Assembly (NCBI GenBank): GCA_051453625.1
Contig: JBOZIK010000001.1
Span: forward strand, 60,617,693-60,681,692
DNA from: Welwitschia mirabilis
Lineage: Eukaryota; Gnetophyta; Gnetopsida; Welwitschiales
Direction of reading: 5' to 3'
Length of the DNA: 64,000 bases
Shown: positions 12,819 through 24,724 of the stretch, one piece after another
How the letters are laid out: each line of letters starts with the position of its first letter
Position numbering within the stretch: position 1 is the first letter of the stretch
The notes under the pieces: model-generated
Told to the model about the DNA's origin: nothing
The model's input: the letters and a program-made list of their open reading frames with translations, nothing else
Databases searched by the model: none
Translations under genes and position numbers: made by a program

Positions 12819-12862
12819 TTTCTAGGGTATATGGAGCAGAGATCTATTAGGATCTATTATTC

Positions 12863-12880
12863 AACCTTGCTTTGATACCA
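12863..12880 (-). other. Primer-binding site of E1 (Met tRNA)
   Basis: On the minus strand the sequence reads TGGTATCAAAGCAAGG, close to the TGGTATCAGAGC complementary to the 3' end of plant initiator methionine tRNA. It lies 2 bp inside the 5' LTR, as in most plant copia elements, and fixes both orientation and LTR edge. Confidence 0.85.
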
Positions 12881-12882
12881 AT

Positions 12883-14171
12883 TAAAGTACAGATCGATCC
12901 TAGAGGGGGATAAATAGGTCATTATAAAATATTCTTCCACATTGAAGAACTACAAATAAAAAGAAAATACACCACCAAAAAATAAAGAATGTTTTTAATT
13001 GTGGATACTCACCATCCTTTAGCTCTTAGACCCCACATCTCTAGCTGACATAGATTAACCTCAAAGGTTGATTTTCAGGCTTACTAAAAACCTATATAAT
13101 CACCAGTGGATTTTTGGGCTGGTCCATAACCATGGAATAATGGATTTAAGTAAGGTACATAAATGCACAGTTATGGTTCTCAGGTATAGAATGCAAAGTA
13201 AGTTCTTGATAAGCTAGATATGGAGAACAGAGAAAATCCAAGATAAATCTAATCTCACAATCTTTCAAGTATAGTGCATACAAAACTTGTAATAATGATA
13301 GATGTATTATCTCTATTATCAAAAGTAGTAACCTTTACTATTGAGAAAAAAGTATTTAGATAAAACAGCTAAAAAATAGTTGTTCAAAGAGCAAAAGTAG
13401 ATCATTGGACACTAGTTCCACTTTTTCTAGTAAACTACAAAAGTACAATAGTCATATTTAGAACACATTGGATTGGCCTCATCATAATCTTGATCACCCT
13501 TGTATTTGATCACCCTTACCATTTTGTTAGGCCGTCCTTTTTTGATACAAATTTAATAGTCTACTGATTAGGTTACCCTACCAGAAATATTAGGTTGCTC
13601 TTGTCAGATTTAGTTTTGATAATGCTACTTTGGAACATTCGGTTACCCTTTAATAGATAGGGGATTGACCTTATTCGGTTGCCCTCACTTGAAATGTTGA
13701 TTGACCTCTTTATGGTCGTTTCTTATCTGGGCAATAAGTAATTACCCTTATTTATGTCTTTGGTCACCATCACTATTTGTTGGCTGAAACTAGCCAAATG
13801 TAGTTTAGTCATCCTTGAATAGATTATTAGTCTCCCATAGTTGTCTTAGTCTACAATCGATTTAACAGTCAGTCATCCCACATGAGATACATGGTTTCCT
13901 ATACTAGAACCTATCTTCATCTAATTAGTAGTTCAATTGCCTTGATGTGAAACCTTGGTCGCTTGGTCCTAAAGTAGTTTGATCTTACTGATAGTCTAGT
14001 CACCTGGTCCTTTACTTCTGATCACTTGTATGTTACTTTAGTGTGTATTCAAATAATAGATCAGTCACCTGGATATCTTTAGTGGTCACCTGATATTGAA
14101 AAATCTCTACAAAGTAACTAAATTTATAAAAACTCGTTAATTGATCAACGATAATAGGTTCTTTCAATAAA
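12883..14171 (-). repeat. 5' LTR of copia element E1
   Basis: 1.29 kb, homologous over its length to 1937-3323 but about 100 bp shorter through small deletions. It lies next to the primer site, so it is the 5' LTR of the minus-strand element. The two LTRs differ at a large share of positions by eye, which indicates an old insertion. Confidence 0.85.
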
Positions 14172-14296
14172 TACCACTAGCCACAAGCCGCCAAAAAATG
14201 GGCTTAGATTAATTAATGAATGTAGGAGCTAATAAGTTTAAGATTATAGATGATAATTAATATATCAAATATCTTAGTTACAATCTATGAGGTTAT

Positions 14297-15827
14297 TATT
14301 AGATTATGTTTTAATAATTAATATCAAACTAATGTTTTTTGTGTAGCAAATTTTGTTTATCTTATGCAAAAAATATTAACCACTTGTAGGTTAAATGCTG
14401 AAGCCATGAATGTCAAAATCTGATCACTGGAAACTTGTCAAGTTCACTTACCCTCTTGAGGAGTCGATCAGAATTTTAAGGGGTTGATCACACCTAGAGC
14501 ATACTTTAAAATTTAAACTAAATTTAGAGGAATTGACCAGATTTCTAAGGGGTTGACTAAACCTATAATATCGAGAGTTATCATCCCTAAACTAAATGAC
14601 AAGGGGTTGACCAGACCTATGATGGGATCGACCAGATTTGTGGACTTGAGAACAGTATCTCTGAATCAAATGAAGGGGTCTACCAGACCTATGATGGGGA
14701 TCAGATCTGTGAACCTAGAAAAATTAATCTTGAACTAATTGTTGAGGAGTCAACTAGACCTGAGCATTATGCAACTGGTATCTTTAAGCCGATCATCATG
14801 GGGTCGACCCGACACGTGAAGGGTTTAACCGAACCTGATGTGAGAAATTGGAATGATCTTTTATCTAGAATAGAAAGCAACCAGATAAAATTACAGGCAA
14901 CCAGATGGGAGTCAACTGAACGCTGAGGGATTTACCAGACATGGAGCCATAAGAAACTGGGATAACCGAAAACTTCACTCGGGTGACTTATGTAAGTCAT
15001 GGCACCAGGAGGGGTTGATCGAACTTTTGAGAAGTCAACTGACCAGAATGGAACTAAAATTTTCTATCTATTTTTATCCATTAGATATCCATTTTCTAGC
15101 TGCTTATAGCCATTGAAAGTTCATTTTAAATTGTAATAAACCTTACAAGCCTTCCAATATAAATAAACAAGAGAGAGATAACTAAAAAGACTTTTTAGAA
15201 TCTTGATCAAAGGACTAAATATTGTGATATTTGCTGTAGCATATTTTCTTTGTGATTCTGAACAAGGGGGATCTATCATTTATTGTATTTATACATTCAA
15301 GGTCAGATCTAGTGCTTCATTTTATTATATTATCTATAGAAGAAGAGCTTAATTAAAATCATTATACTGAAGAACGAGTGATATCTATGCATCTTGGAAT
15401 TATTTCATCATTGTCTTACATTGTGAAAGGTTGAGACTTAGCTTACAAAAGTCCATTGAAAGGTTGAGACTTAGCCTACAAAAGTATATTAGAAAGGTTG
15501 ATAATTAGCCTGCAAAAGTTTATTTGTAAAAGTTATAGATAAACCTACGATACCTGGAAGAGTAACAAAGATCCAGATCAAGCTTGGTGATAATCTGATT
15601 GTCGAGAGTGGAGTAGGAGGTTTCTCAAACCATTATAAATTCTAAGTGCATCTATTCAGTATTTTATGCTTTTTGTTTGTATCATTACTTTGAATACTTT
15701 TAGTTTTTATTTACATGCACAAATTTATTAGCAATTGATTTTGAGCAAGTTTTTATTATATCGTGAGTTTATTTAGTTAATTTTTAAAGAACCTATTCAC
15801 CCCCCTCTAGGGTTCTCAATCCTATCA
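14297..15827 (+). repeat. Solo LTR of the copia E2 family
   Basis: About 1.53 kb, matching 18184-19504 and 26546-28003. It starts tattagattatg where the other copy has TGTTAGATTATG, and ends gatcctatca or a variant. It carries a TATA box, caatataaata, near 15147-15157. No primer site follows it and no polypurine tract precedes it, so it looks like a solo LTR left by recombination. From about 14450 to 15055 it holds an array of GTCGACC-like words, with the unit aaggggttgaccagacct recurring. Confidence 0.8.
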
Positions 15828-15969
15828 AAGTCTTAAAAGTAATGTAAAAATTAAATTTCAATAATTAAGATAACATTCTAACATAAATTCTAAGACTTAA
15901 AGAAGTTACATGAGATTAGATATCATATAGTAAACTAATATTGAATCTTAAAGAAGTAATTGAAATATC

Positions 15970-16200
15970 ATCATGATAAGAAAATAAGAAGGGATAATTT
16001 TAATCCCAGTGATAAAGTTCTACTAAATAACATGAGATTACGTGAGTTTCTCTAAAAAATAATCACCAAATAGAAAGGACATTTTGAGGTTACTAAAACA
16101 AATTATGATACACATGTCTTAATTAAAAACTTAGTTATTAATAGTTAGGTTATAGTAAATGCTTAAAGATTAAAATAATTTCACGATAATAATCCTAAAT
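15970..16200 (+). pseudogene. Gypsy integrase C-terminal fragment
   Basis: Across two frames the plus strand reads GFNPSDKVLLNNMRLREF, KGHFEVTKTNYDTHVLI and an IVNA-RLK end. This resembles the end of Athila/Tat-type integrases (FxPGxxVLLxxSRLKxFPGK ... WxGPFxV ... VNGxRLKxY). It is short and broken, and no other gypsy domain adjoins it. The call rests on pattern recognition only. Confidence 0.5.
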
Positions 16201-16427
16201 ATTTTTCTATTAATCTTGAAGAATCATCTAATGCTATTGCTATATATTTTACCTTTGATTTAGTAGCACTAGATAATCTAGCCTAAGCTCAAGCTTATTC
16301 CATATACTAAATCAATAATTCCTCAACTAAAGAAGAGTTTAAGCACATGTTTTCTTGCAAATCCAAAACTTTTATTGCATCTTATCCATCTCTCTAGAAT
16401 TAAATTACCTTTGTACCCACTTGCTTA

Positions 16428-17721
16428 TGTTAGTATTAATTAAATGAAATAATTTTATCTTTTCAACCTTATTAGTATTTTGATATTATGAAGAATGTTA
16501 TGATGTATTTTGACCATGAATTTAATGGGTAACCTTTGTTATCCGCTTAAATCATTATAAAATTAGTTAGTATATCCCATTGTTTTCCCTTTATTATTTT
16601 TCATTTCTCATCTCACCATTGCTTCATGAAAGAATTTATTAGAGAAATAAGTTTCAATGATGACTAGTTATCTAAAGTAATCAATCAGGATCACCTACCA
16701 AGTAATTAGGATGTGGAGAAAAACTAGGAATTTACTTGTAGACTTATGGAGGCCATTGGAGTAAAGTAGAGTAATTAAATATAATCAAATCTAAACACGT
16801 AGAAAGATTTAATGGTCTAAGAAGCTAGGATGTTTAATCTAAGAATTTAGGACATCAATCCCTGGTGTTGGTCCATAAGTATGGGGACATCTACCTTGAG
16901 AAACCGAGATGTATAGATATGAGTTTAGTACGATGATATGGTGATATTCATCCTATGAAACTAAGACATCTGGGACTACTCCTGCTTTTTAACAAAAACT
17001 GGGAACTAAATCTAGTAAATCCAAGTTTTTAGAATGAGATGTTTGATCAGGTGAATGTTAGAGAGGAAAGTTAAACCTACTGAATGTTGAACAAAAATGT
17101 TTAAAAATTCTCCTAGCACTTTAATCAAGCTTCAAGGCACATAATATGAGATTCTAATGGCTATATTTCAATTATGTATATATAAAAGTTTAGAAATTAG
17201 TGTCAAAATAATGTACACTTTTTAATTATTATAGAATAGACTATTACTAAAAAAGCAATTTCTCTATTGTACTAGACTAAGACAATCTTTCTATACTAAG
17301 CTATTATAGGATCATGTTGATGTTCAATGTATGATAAGGCACATCTATGATTAAAATATTCTTATACCACTTTATTGTTTCTCATGGTAGAGCGAATAGA
17401 TTAAGTCTCTTAGAAGAATGACATTGTAAGAAGTTGGTAACCCTTAAGATAAAATTGTTGTAAGGATACTTAAAGAGACTAAGAAAACTAGAAGGATGAA
17501 AGCTTTTACTATCCCTTGAGAGTGGAGTAGGTATACAACCAAATCACTATATAAATTTGTCCATTACATTGTTTAATTTTTGGATCTTACTTGGTTTTGC
17601 CTACATTAGTTTTATTCAATTCAATATTATTATAATCTTAGCCAATCTTAATTCATAAGTGGTTAAAGAATTCATTACAACCTATTCACTCCTCCTTTAA
17701 GGTTACATTGTGATCCCAATA
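16428..17721 (+). repeat. Probable LTR of a further copia element (boundary at start uncertain)
   Basis: The end is supported: ctattcactcctcctttaag, then gatcccaat, then a decayed Met-tRNA primer site and a copia gag start. An internal TATA box, tatatataaaag, lies at about 17174-17186, and the word gagtggagtagg near 17520 is shared with the E2 LTR. The start at a tgttagtattaatt word near 16428 is a guess, as no second LTR copy is present in the window. Confidence 0.45.
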
Positions 17722-17722
17722 A

Positions 17723-17736
17723 TTGATACCAAAGAC
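17723..17736 (+). other. Decayed Met-tRNA primer-binding site
   Basis: ttgataccaaagac in the position of TTGGTATCAAAGCC directly after the LTR end and 35 bp before a gag ATG. Several substitutions; position is the main support. Confidence 0.4.
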
Positions 17737-17770
17737 TACTTATTTTGGTTGCTTGTTTTTTGTGTGTTTA

Positions 17771-18083
17771 ATGGATCTAGCCAATATGGCATACTTAAGT
17801 TATTCCAGATACCCAAAAGGATAAACGTTTACTAGATTACCATTATTCACTGAAATAAATTATGCCCATTAGAAGTCAAAAATGGTGATTTTCATAACTT
17901 TTCTTCATCTAGATATTTGGGAAATGGTCTTAAGGGGTACCAACTTTCAACTAAAGTAGATAGAAATGAGAACATATCCTTAAAACCAAGAAGCAGTTGG
18001 AATTCAATTGATAAATAGAAGGCTTAACTTAATGCTTGAGTAATGAACATAATCATTTGTTTCTTATCAAATTAAGAGGATGA
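17771..18083 (+). pseudogene. Copia gag N-terminal fragment, cut by gap
   Basis: Opens at ATG 17771 with MDLANMAYLSYSRYPKG and continues with TRLPLFTEINYAH-KSKM and LHLDIWEMVLRGTNF. This fits the plant copia gag pattern RPPLFxGxNYxYWKxRM followed by DLWxIVxxG. Stops interrupt it, and the gap at 18084 ends it. The pol of this element is not in the window unless it lies in the gap. Confidence 0.6.
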
Positions 18084-18183
18084 NNNNNNNNNNNNNNNNN
18101 NNNNNNNNNNNNNNNNNNNNNNNNNNNNNNNNNNNNNNNNNNNNNNNNNNNNNNNNNNNNNNNNNNNNNNNNNNNNNNNNNNN
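18084..18183. other. Assembly gap of 100 N
   Basis: Separates the preceding copia gag from the E2 5' LTR. Compared with the solo LTR, about 95 bp of the LTR start are missing on the right side. Confidence 0.99.
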
Positions 18184-19504
18184 GTTAAATGCTGAAGCCA
18201 TGAATGTCAACATCTGATCACTGGAACCTTGTCAAGATCACTTACCCTCTTGAGGGGTTGACCATACATTAAATGGATTAACCATTTCTAAAGCATACTC
18301 TCAAAATTGAAATAAATTTAGAGGGGTCAACTAGATTCCTGAGGGATCGACGGAACCTGAAAACCTGAGAGCCAATATCCCTGAACCAATTGTCAAGGGG
18401 TCAACCAGACCTATGAATGATCAACCGGATCTGTGAACCTGAGAACAGTCTCCTAAACTAATTGTCAAGGGATCGATTAGACCTTTAAAGGATTGACTGG
18501 ACCTGAGTACTGTGCACTTGATATTCCTAAGCTAATTGTCAAGGGGTTGACCAGACACCTAAGGCATCGACCGAATACCTGAGGGATCGACCGAACCTAA
18601 TCCAGAAAAGTGGAATAAACTTTTATTAGTACTAGTAGGTGATCAGACATATTTGCGGGTGACTGAATGGGGGTCAACCAAATCCTAAGAGGTCAACCAG
18701 ACATGGATCCATAAGAAACTGGGAAGATTAAACAATTCACTCAGGTAATCTATTTAATTCATGATACTAGGAAGGGTCGACCGGACTTTTGAGGGGTTGA
18801 CTAATAAAAATAGAAATGAAAATTTTTATCCATTATATATCTGTTATGTATCCGTTTACTAGCCATTTATAGCTATTGGTATTACTTGTAATAAATTCTA
18901 AAAGCCTTTCAATATAAATAGCTAAGAGAGATGACTAAAAAGACTTTTTAACTCTTGATCAAAGGACTAAGTCCTGTGATATTCACTCTAGCATCTTACA
19001 TTATACTGTTGATTAAGGACAATCTAGCATCTGCTGTATCTATACATTCAAGGTCAGATCTTGTACTTCATTATTGCATCATTTATATGAGAAGAGCTCC
19101 ATTTCAATAATTGTATGAAAGAATGAGTGATACTAGTGCATCTTGGCATTCTTTCATCACTATCATACATTATGAAAGGTTGAGACTTAGCCTGCAAAAG
19201 TCTATGTTTAAAGGTTATAGGTAAACCTGCAATACCTGGAGGAGTTAATAAAAATCTAGACTAGGCTTGATGATAAGCTTATCATCAAGAGTGGAGTAGG
19301 GAGTTTCTTGAACCACTATAAATCTTGCATGCATCTGATCAATATTTTATGCTTTCTGTTAGTTTTATTGTTTTGAATACCTTTTAGTTTATCTTTTTAT
19401 AGATGAGTTTATTGGTGATCCATTTTAAGAAATTTTTTATTATATTATGAGTTTATTCATTTATTTTTAAAACATATTCACCCCCTAAGGTTCTCGATCC
19501 AATT
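18184..19504 (+). repeat. 5' LTR of E2 (5' end missing)
   Basis: Aligns with the solo LTR from 14392 onward and with the 3' LTR from about 26640. The TATA box caatataaata is at about 18911-18921. The GTCGACC-like array runs from about 18250 to 18810 with words such as aaggggttgaccagac and gatcgaccg. The LTR ends at the primer site. Confidence 0.85.
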
Positions 19505-19507
19505 AAT

Positions 19508-19525
19508 TGGTATTAAAGTGAGGTT
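19508..19525 (+). other. Primer-binding site of E2 (Met tRNA)
   Basis: TGGTATTAAAGTGAGG, a decayed form of TGGTATCAGAGCxxGG, 3 bp after the 5' LTR end. Two changes from consensus are C to T. Confidence 0.75.
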
Positions 19526-19571
19526 AAGTCCATTATTAGATTTTAATTAATCTAGACTGTAGAACCCAAAT

Positions 19572-20003
19572 ATGAGTAATCCCTCTGTTGATTTTTCAAA
19601 TATATTCTTTTTAGACATCTATACTCTTATTGGTATATTTTGGATAGTATGTGGATATATTTTCAAACAGATTACAAATAGTGGATATGCAAAGGAGTCA
19701 GCCGAAAGTGATAATAGATTAGCTCAATAATCTGATGAAGATAGAATACTGTCTTTTATGGCAATTGTGCCTTCTTTACAAAACTTACCCAAAACATTAG
19801 AGCATGATCATTTAGATATGATTGATGAAGAACAGAATGAGTTAGAAGACACCTGTCAAGAACTTTATCTGAAATGTGAAAAGCTGGCTAAAATGATAAA
19901 TAATCTGAATAAGATGGTAAATTTCTCACTAAAGAAAAGAAGAAAATGGAATCAAAATACAATTTGCTCAAATCTAAAAATTTCAATCTTACACTTTTGT
20001 TAA
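19572..20003 (+). pseudogene. E2 gag remnant
   Basis: A short start, MSNPSVDFSN, is followed after a stop by SDEDRILSFMAIVPS and a Glu/Lys-rich segment with LYLKCEKLAKMINNLNK. The latter matches the C-terminal coiled-coil part of plant copia gag (after the zinc knuckle). The central capsid part and the CCHC knuckle, normally about 200 residues, are absent. This is a deletion derivative, not a complete gag. Confidence 0.55.
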
Positions 20004-20141
20004 TAAATTTTCTAGTGGTTCTTCCAAATTAGAACAAATTCTTGGAGTTATAGAAACTTACTAGTGATAAGTCAGGCATTGTGTTCATCTCTTAAAAACT
20101 TCAAAGGCAACTAAATTAGGTAACATAGCAAAGGAAGTTCT

Positions 20142-21146
20142 TCTCAAAAGTTACTTATCATTTATGTGAAAAAGTTGAACATTTAAAACTTTTGTATAAT
20201 GCTTAAAAGTTAATGTTATTCTCAAACTAAGTTAGTACTTTTCCTTTAAATTCATTCCAAAAGGGGTGTACCACATAAGTCTAAGAAGACTAAGTGGGTA
20301 AAAGCTAATGATTTTCAAAGTCTTTTAATTCAAACATCTTTCAAGGTTTTGAATAGTAGTAGCTGGTATTTAGATAGTGGGTGTTTAATGCATATGATAG
20401 GAGACAAATCCAAGTTCAAGTAATAAAGCAACTTTGATGGAGAATAAGTGACTTTTAGTGACAATGGAAGAGTAAAAATAGAAGGTATCGGAAGCATCAG
20501 TGGAGGTGAACTTCCCAGAATTAATGAAGTTTTGTATGTAAATGGTTTAAAGCATAATTTATTGAATATTAGTCAAATTTGTAACAAAGGTCAAAAGGTA
20601 GTTTCTTGATAAGTCAAAATGTGAAATTTTGCATGGAAAATTTAATAATGTAATTCTTAGAGCAAACAGAATAGATAACGTTTATAGAATAAATAAATCA
20701 TTTTCCCCATGTTATTTTTTAAATGTTCCTCAAGAAGATCTTTGGCATAAATGATTAGGTCATGTTAATTATGATCAGTTGAAAATAATTATTCATAAAA
20801 ACATTGTAAAAGATATCCCTAAGATAAATGTAGAAAAACAAGGCTTATGTAATGCATACCAAAAGGGAAAACAAATTAAGACTTCAAACAAAAGTAAAAA
20901 TCAAACTCCCACATCTATGCCATTAGAGCTTATTCATATGAATCTAGTATGCCCTGCTCAAGCTTAAATTGTAGGTGAAAAACATTATTTTCTCATTATG
21001 GTTGATGATTTCTTTAAATATTCTTAGGTAGTCTTCTCGTCAAACAAGTCTAAAGCTTACAAACATTAGGTTGAGATATGCAAAAAGATTCAAAATAAAA
21101 AGAGGTATACCATAAAGAAAATATGGTGTGAATTTGAAAATCAGAT
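20142..21146 (+). pseudogene. E2 protease-integrase segment, tandem copy 1
   Basis: The protease core reads SSWYLDSGCLMHMIGDKS with DSG intact, then LPRINEVLYVNGLKHNLL. The integrase start follows: GHVNYDQLKIIIHKN, then a finger LCNAYQKGKQ in which the second Cys is Tyr, then LELIHMNLV where the first catalytic Asp is Asn, and MVDDFFKYS. Stops occur at several points. The segment ends at ttgaaaatca. After a 16-bp join the same segment starts again. Confidence 0.8.
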
Positions 21147-21162
21147 AATATGGGATAGTAAG

Positions 21163-23132
21163 TTCTTCTCAAAAGTTACTTGTTATTTCTATAGAAATAT
21201 TGATCATTCAAAACTTTTATGCAATGCTAGAAAATTAATGTTATTTTCAAACTCAGTTGGTGCTTTTTCTTTTAAATTTATTTCTAAAGGATGTATACCA
21301 CATAAATCTAAAAATGCTATGTGGGTGAAAGCTAATGATCTTAAAAGTCTTTTAATTCAGCTAGCTTTCAAGGTTTCAAATAGCACTAGATGGTATCTAG
21401 ATAGTGGGTGTTCAAGGTATATGATAAGAGACAAATCTAGATTCAAGCAACTAAGTAACTTTAATAGAGGAGAGGTAACTTTCAGTGACAATAAAAGAGT
21501 ACAAATAGAAGGCATTAAAAGCATTAGTGGAGATAACCTTCCTAGAAATAATGAATTTTTGTATGTAAATGGTTTAAAGCATAATTTATTGAGCATCAGT
21601 CAAATTTGTAAAAAAGGTTACAATGTAGTATTTAATAAATTAAAATGTCAAATTTTTCATGAAAAATCTAATGATGTAATTCTTAGATAAAGTATAATAG
21701 ACAATGTATATAGCATAGATCAATCAATTTCTTCATGTTATTTTTCAAATGTTCCTCAAGAAGATCTTTTGCATAAACGATTAGGTCATGTTAAGTATGA
21801 TCAGTTGAAAATAATTATTCATAAAAACATTGTGAAAGATATCCCTAAGATAAATGTAGAAAAATAAGGCTTATGTAATGCATACCAAAAGGGAAAACAA
21901 ATTAAGACTTCAGACAAAAGTAAAAATCAAACTCCCACATCTATGCCATTAGAGCTTCTTCATATGAATCTAGTATGCCCTGCTCAAACTTAAATTGTAG
22001 GTGAAAAACATTATTTTCTCATTATGGTTGATGTTTTCTTTAAATATTCTTAGGTAGCCTTCTTGTAAATAAGTCTAAAGCTTACAAACATTGGGTTGAG
22101 ATATGCAAAAAGATTCAAAATCAAAAGAGGTATACCATAAAGAAAATATGGTGTGAATTTGAAAATCATTTTTTTGAGAAATATTGCATTGAAAATGGTA
22201 TTGACCATCAATTTTCAGCCCTAAAAATACCACAACAAAATGGTATAGCTAAAAGAAAGAATAGAGTCCTCCAAGAAATGGCATGAACTAGGCTAAACAA
22301 TAAGGAGGTTCCTAAATCTTTTAAGATGAGGCAGTTAGCATAGCATGTTAAATTATTAACATAGTATATCTTAGGCCCGGTATAGATAAAACACCATATG
22401 AGTTATGAAAAGAAAGACAACCTAATATATCATATTTTAAAGCCTTCGCAAGTAAATGGTATGTGCTAAAAATTAGAGAACACTTGAGTAAATTCGAGTC
22501 CAAAGTAGATGAAGCTATCTTTTTAGGTTACTTAACTAGAAGTAGAGCCTATCATATTTTCAATAAGAGAAGTTTAATAGTAGAAGAGTCAATAATCATG
22601 CAAATTGATGAGATTAACATAAGACCAAAGTACACAGATGAAGAGGAAGTTATAACTACAAGTATCCCTACAATTAATGAAGGTACTACTGAAAGTAATG
22701 AAGTTCTAGTAAAAGAAGGCATACCACACAAATTACTTAAAGATCATCTTTTAAAATCTATTATTAAAAAATTTAATTCAAAAATAAAGAGAAGATGATC
22801 CATGAAAAATTTATGTACTTACATTTGTTATGTTTCAAAAATAGAACCAAAGAAATTTGAAGAAGCTAAAAGTCATGAGGAATGGATGATGGCAATGCAA
22901 GATGAGTTACAATAGTTTAAAAGAAATGATGTTTGGAAGTTGGTAGAAAGGCCAAAGAATAAAAATGTCACTGGAACTAAGTTAATTTTTAAAAACAAAT
23001 GTCACTGGAACTAATGTCATTAAAAACAAGGCAATATTAGTAGTGTAAGGTTATAATCAAATAAAAGGCATTGATGTAGGTAATACTTTTACTCCTATTG
23101 CAAGGCTAAATAGCATTAGAATGTTTTTGTCT
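21163..23132 (+). pseudogene. E2 protease-integrase-reverse transcriptase, copy 2
   Basis: Repeats copy 1 from ttcttctcaaaag onward. A 150-codon open stretch at 21238-21690 holds the protease (TRWYLDSGCSRYMIRDKS; GLKHNLLSISQICKKGYN). Integrase follows to about 22800, with an open C-terminal part at 22463-22798 (LSKFESKVDEAIFLGY, RAYHIFNKRSLIVEES). The start of reverse transcriptase (GYNQIKGIDVGNTFTPIARL) runs into the gap at 23133. The coding quality is better than in copy 1, but frames still break. Confidence 0.8.
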
Positions 23133-23232
23133 NNNNNNNNNNNNNNNNNNNNNNNNNNNNNNNNNNNNNNNNNNNNNNNNNNNNNNNNNNNNNNNNNNNN
23201 NNNNNNNNNNNNNNNNNNNNNNNNNNNNNNNN
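23133..23232. other. Assembly gap of 100 N
   Basis: Left edge in reverse transcriptase, right edge back in the integrase finger (equivalent to 20836 and 21866), so the sides overlap in homology instead of joining. Confidence 0.99.
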
Positions 23233-24613
23233 AGAAACAAGGTTTATGTAATGCATGTCAAAAGGGAAAACAAACAAGGACTTCACATAAAAGTAAAAAC
23301 CAGACTTCCACAACTATGCCATTAGAGCTTATTCATATGGATTTGGTAGGTCTCGATCAAACTTGAAGTCTAAGTGTTAAATGTTATTTTCTCACTATGG
23401 TTGATAACTTCTCTAGATATACTTAGGTAGCCTTTCTATCAAATAAATCTGAAGCATACAAATATTGGGTTAAGATATGTAAAAAGATTTAAAATAAGAA
23501 ATGGTATACTATAAATAAAATAAGGAGTGATCATGGCGATGAATTTAAGAACCATTTCTTTGAGAAATATTACATTAATAATGGAATTGATCATCAATTT
23601 TCAGCCCCAAAGATACCACAACAAAATGGTATAGCTAAAAGAAAGAATAGAGTTCCCTAAGAAATGGCTCTAATCATGTTAAATGATAAAGAGATCCCTA
23701 TATCATTTTGGGCTAAGGCTATTAGCACAGCATGTTATATTATTAATAGAGTATATCTTAGGCCTAATACGAATAAAATAACATATGGGTTATAGAAAGG
23801 AAGCAACCTAATGTTTCATATTTCAAAGTCTTTGGAAGTAAATGCTATGCGCTGAAAGATAAAAAACATTTAACAAAATTTAACTCTAAAGCCGATAGAC
23901 TATCTTTTTGAGTTACTCAACTAGAAGTAGAGCTTATCGTGTTTTCAACAAGAGAAGTTTAATAGTAGAAGAGTCAATAAATTTACAAATTAATGAGATT
24001 GATACAAGACCAAATTTCTTAGATGAAGAGAAAGTCATAACTACAAGTATTGCACAACTAATGAAGTAACTGCTAAAAGTAATGAAGCTCCCTTAAAAGA
24101 AGTTACACCAAAAAAGACCAAATTATTAAAAGATCATCCATTAGAATTTGTTATTAGAAAAGTTGGGTAAAAAATAAAGACAAGAATTTCTATGAAGAAT
24201 TTATGTGCTTACATCTATTATGTTTCAAACATAGCCCCTAATAAATTTGAAGAAGCTGAAATCCATGAGGAGTGGATGATGGTAATGCAAGATGAGCTTT
24301 AAGAGTTTAATATAAATAATGTTTGAAAACTTATTAAAAGATCAAGAGATAAAAATATCATTGGAACTAAGTGGATTTTTAAAAACAAATGTGATAAAGA
24401 AAACAATTTCATTAAAAACAAGGTAAAATTAGTAGCATAAGGCTACAATCAGATAGAGGGCATTGATGTAGGTGATACATTTGCTTCTATTTCAAGACTA
24501 GATAACATTAGAATGTTTTTGTCTTTTGTAGCCTTTATAAATTTCAAAGTTTATCAAATGGATGTGAAGAGTGATTTTTTAAATGGTATATTAAATGAAT
24601 AAGTTTATGTAGA
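23233..24613 (+). pseudogene. E2-type integrase and reverse transcriptase start, copy 3
   Basis: Begins QGLCNACQKGKQTRTS with the integrase CxxC finger half intact, then LELIHMDLVG with the catalytic Asp present, unlike copies 1 and 2. It continues through the integrase core (APKIPQQNGIAKRKN) and C-terminus into reverse transcriptase (FKNKCDKENN, DVGDTFASISRLDNIR, VYQMDVKSDFLNGILNE). Stops and indels break it before the next gap. Confidence 0.8.
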
Positions 24614-24724
24614 NNNNNNNNNNNNNNNNNNNNNNNNNNNNNNNNNNNNNNNNNNNNNNNNNNNNNNNNNNNNNNNNNNNNNNNNNNNNNNNNNNNNNNN
24701 NNNNNNNNNNNNNNNNNNNNNNNN
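24614..24724. other. Assembly gap of 111 N
   Basis: 111 N, unlike the 100-N gaps elsewhere, perhaps an estimated size. It removes the middle of reverse transcriptase. Both sides fit one element in order. Confidence 0.99.

Larger units (their letters stand above)
1937..14171 (-). mobile_element. Ty1/copia retrotransposon E1 (degenerate, minus strand)
   Basis: Reading the minus strand from the high coordinate, the order is 5' LTR, Met-tRNA primer site, gag, protease, integrase, reverse transcriptase, RNase H, a spacer, an extra reading frame, a polypurine tract and the 3' LTR. Integrase before reverse transcriptase defines copia. The apparent length of 12.2 kb is inflated because the RNase H to integrase part appears twice, on either side of the gap at 7930-8029. 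All coding parts carry stops and frameshifts. The flanks read gatac (left) and aatac (right), a possible decayed 5-bp target duplication. The element is dead by sequence; the family assignment is secure, the exact boundaries are good to a few bases. Confidence 0.85.

Noticed and set aside
14450-15055. Regularly spaced GTCGACC-like words as a possible CRISPR-like array
   Set aside because: Repeats are short and degenerate, spacers vary in length, and the array lies inside an LTR present three times in the window. Nothing prokaryotic is near.
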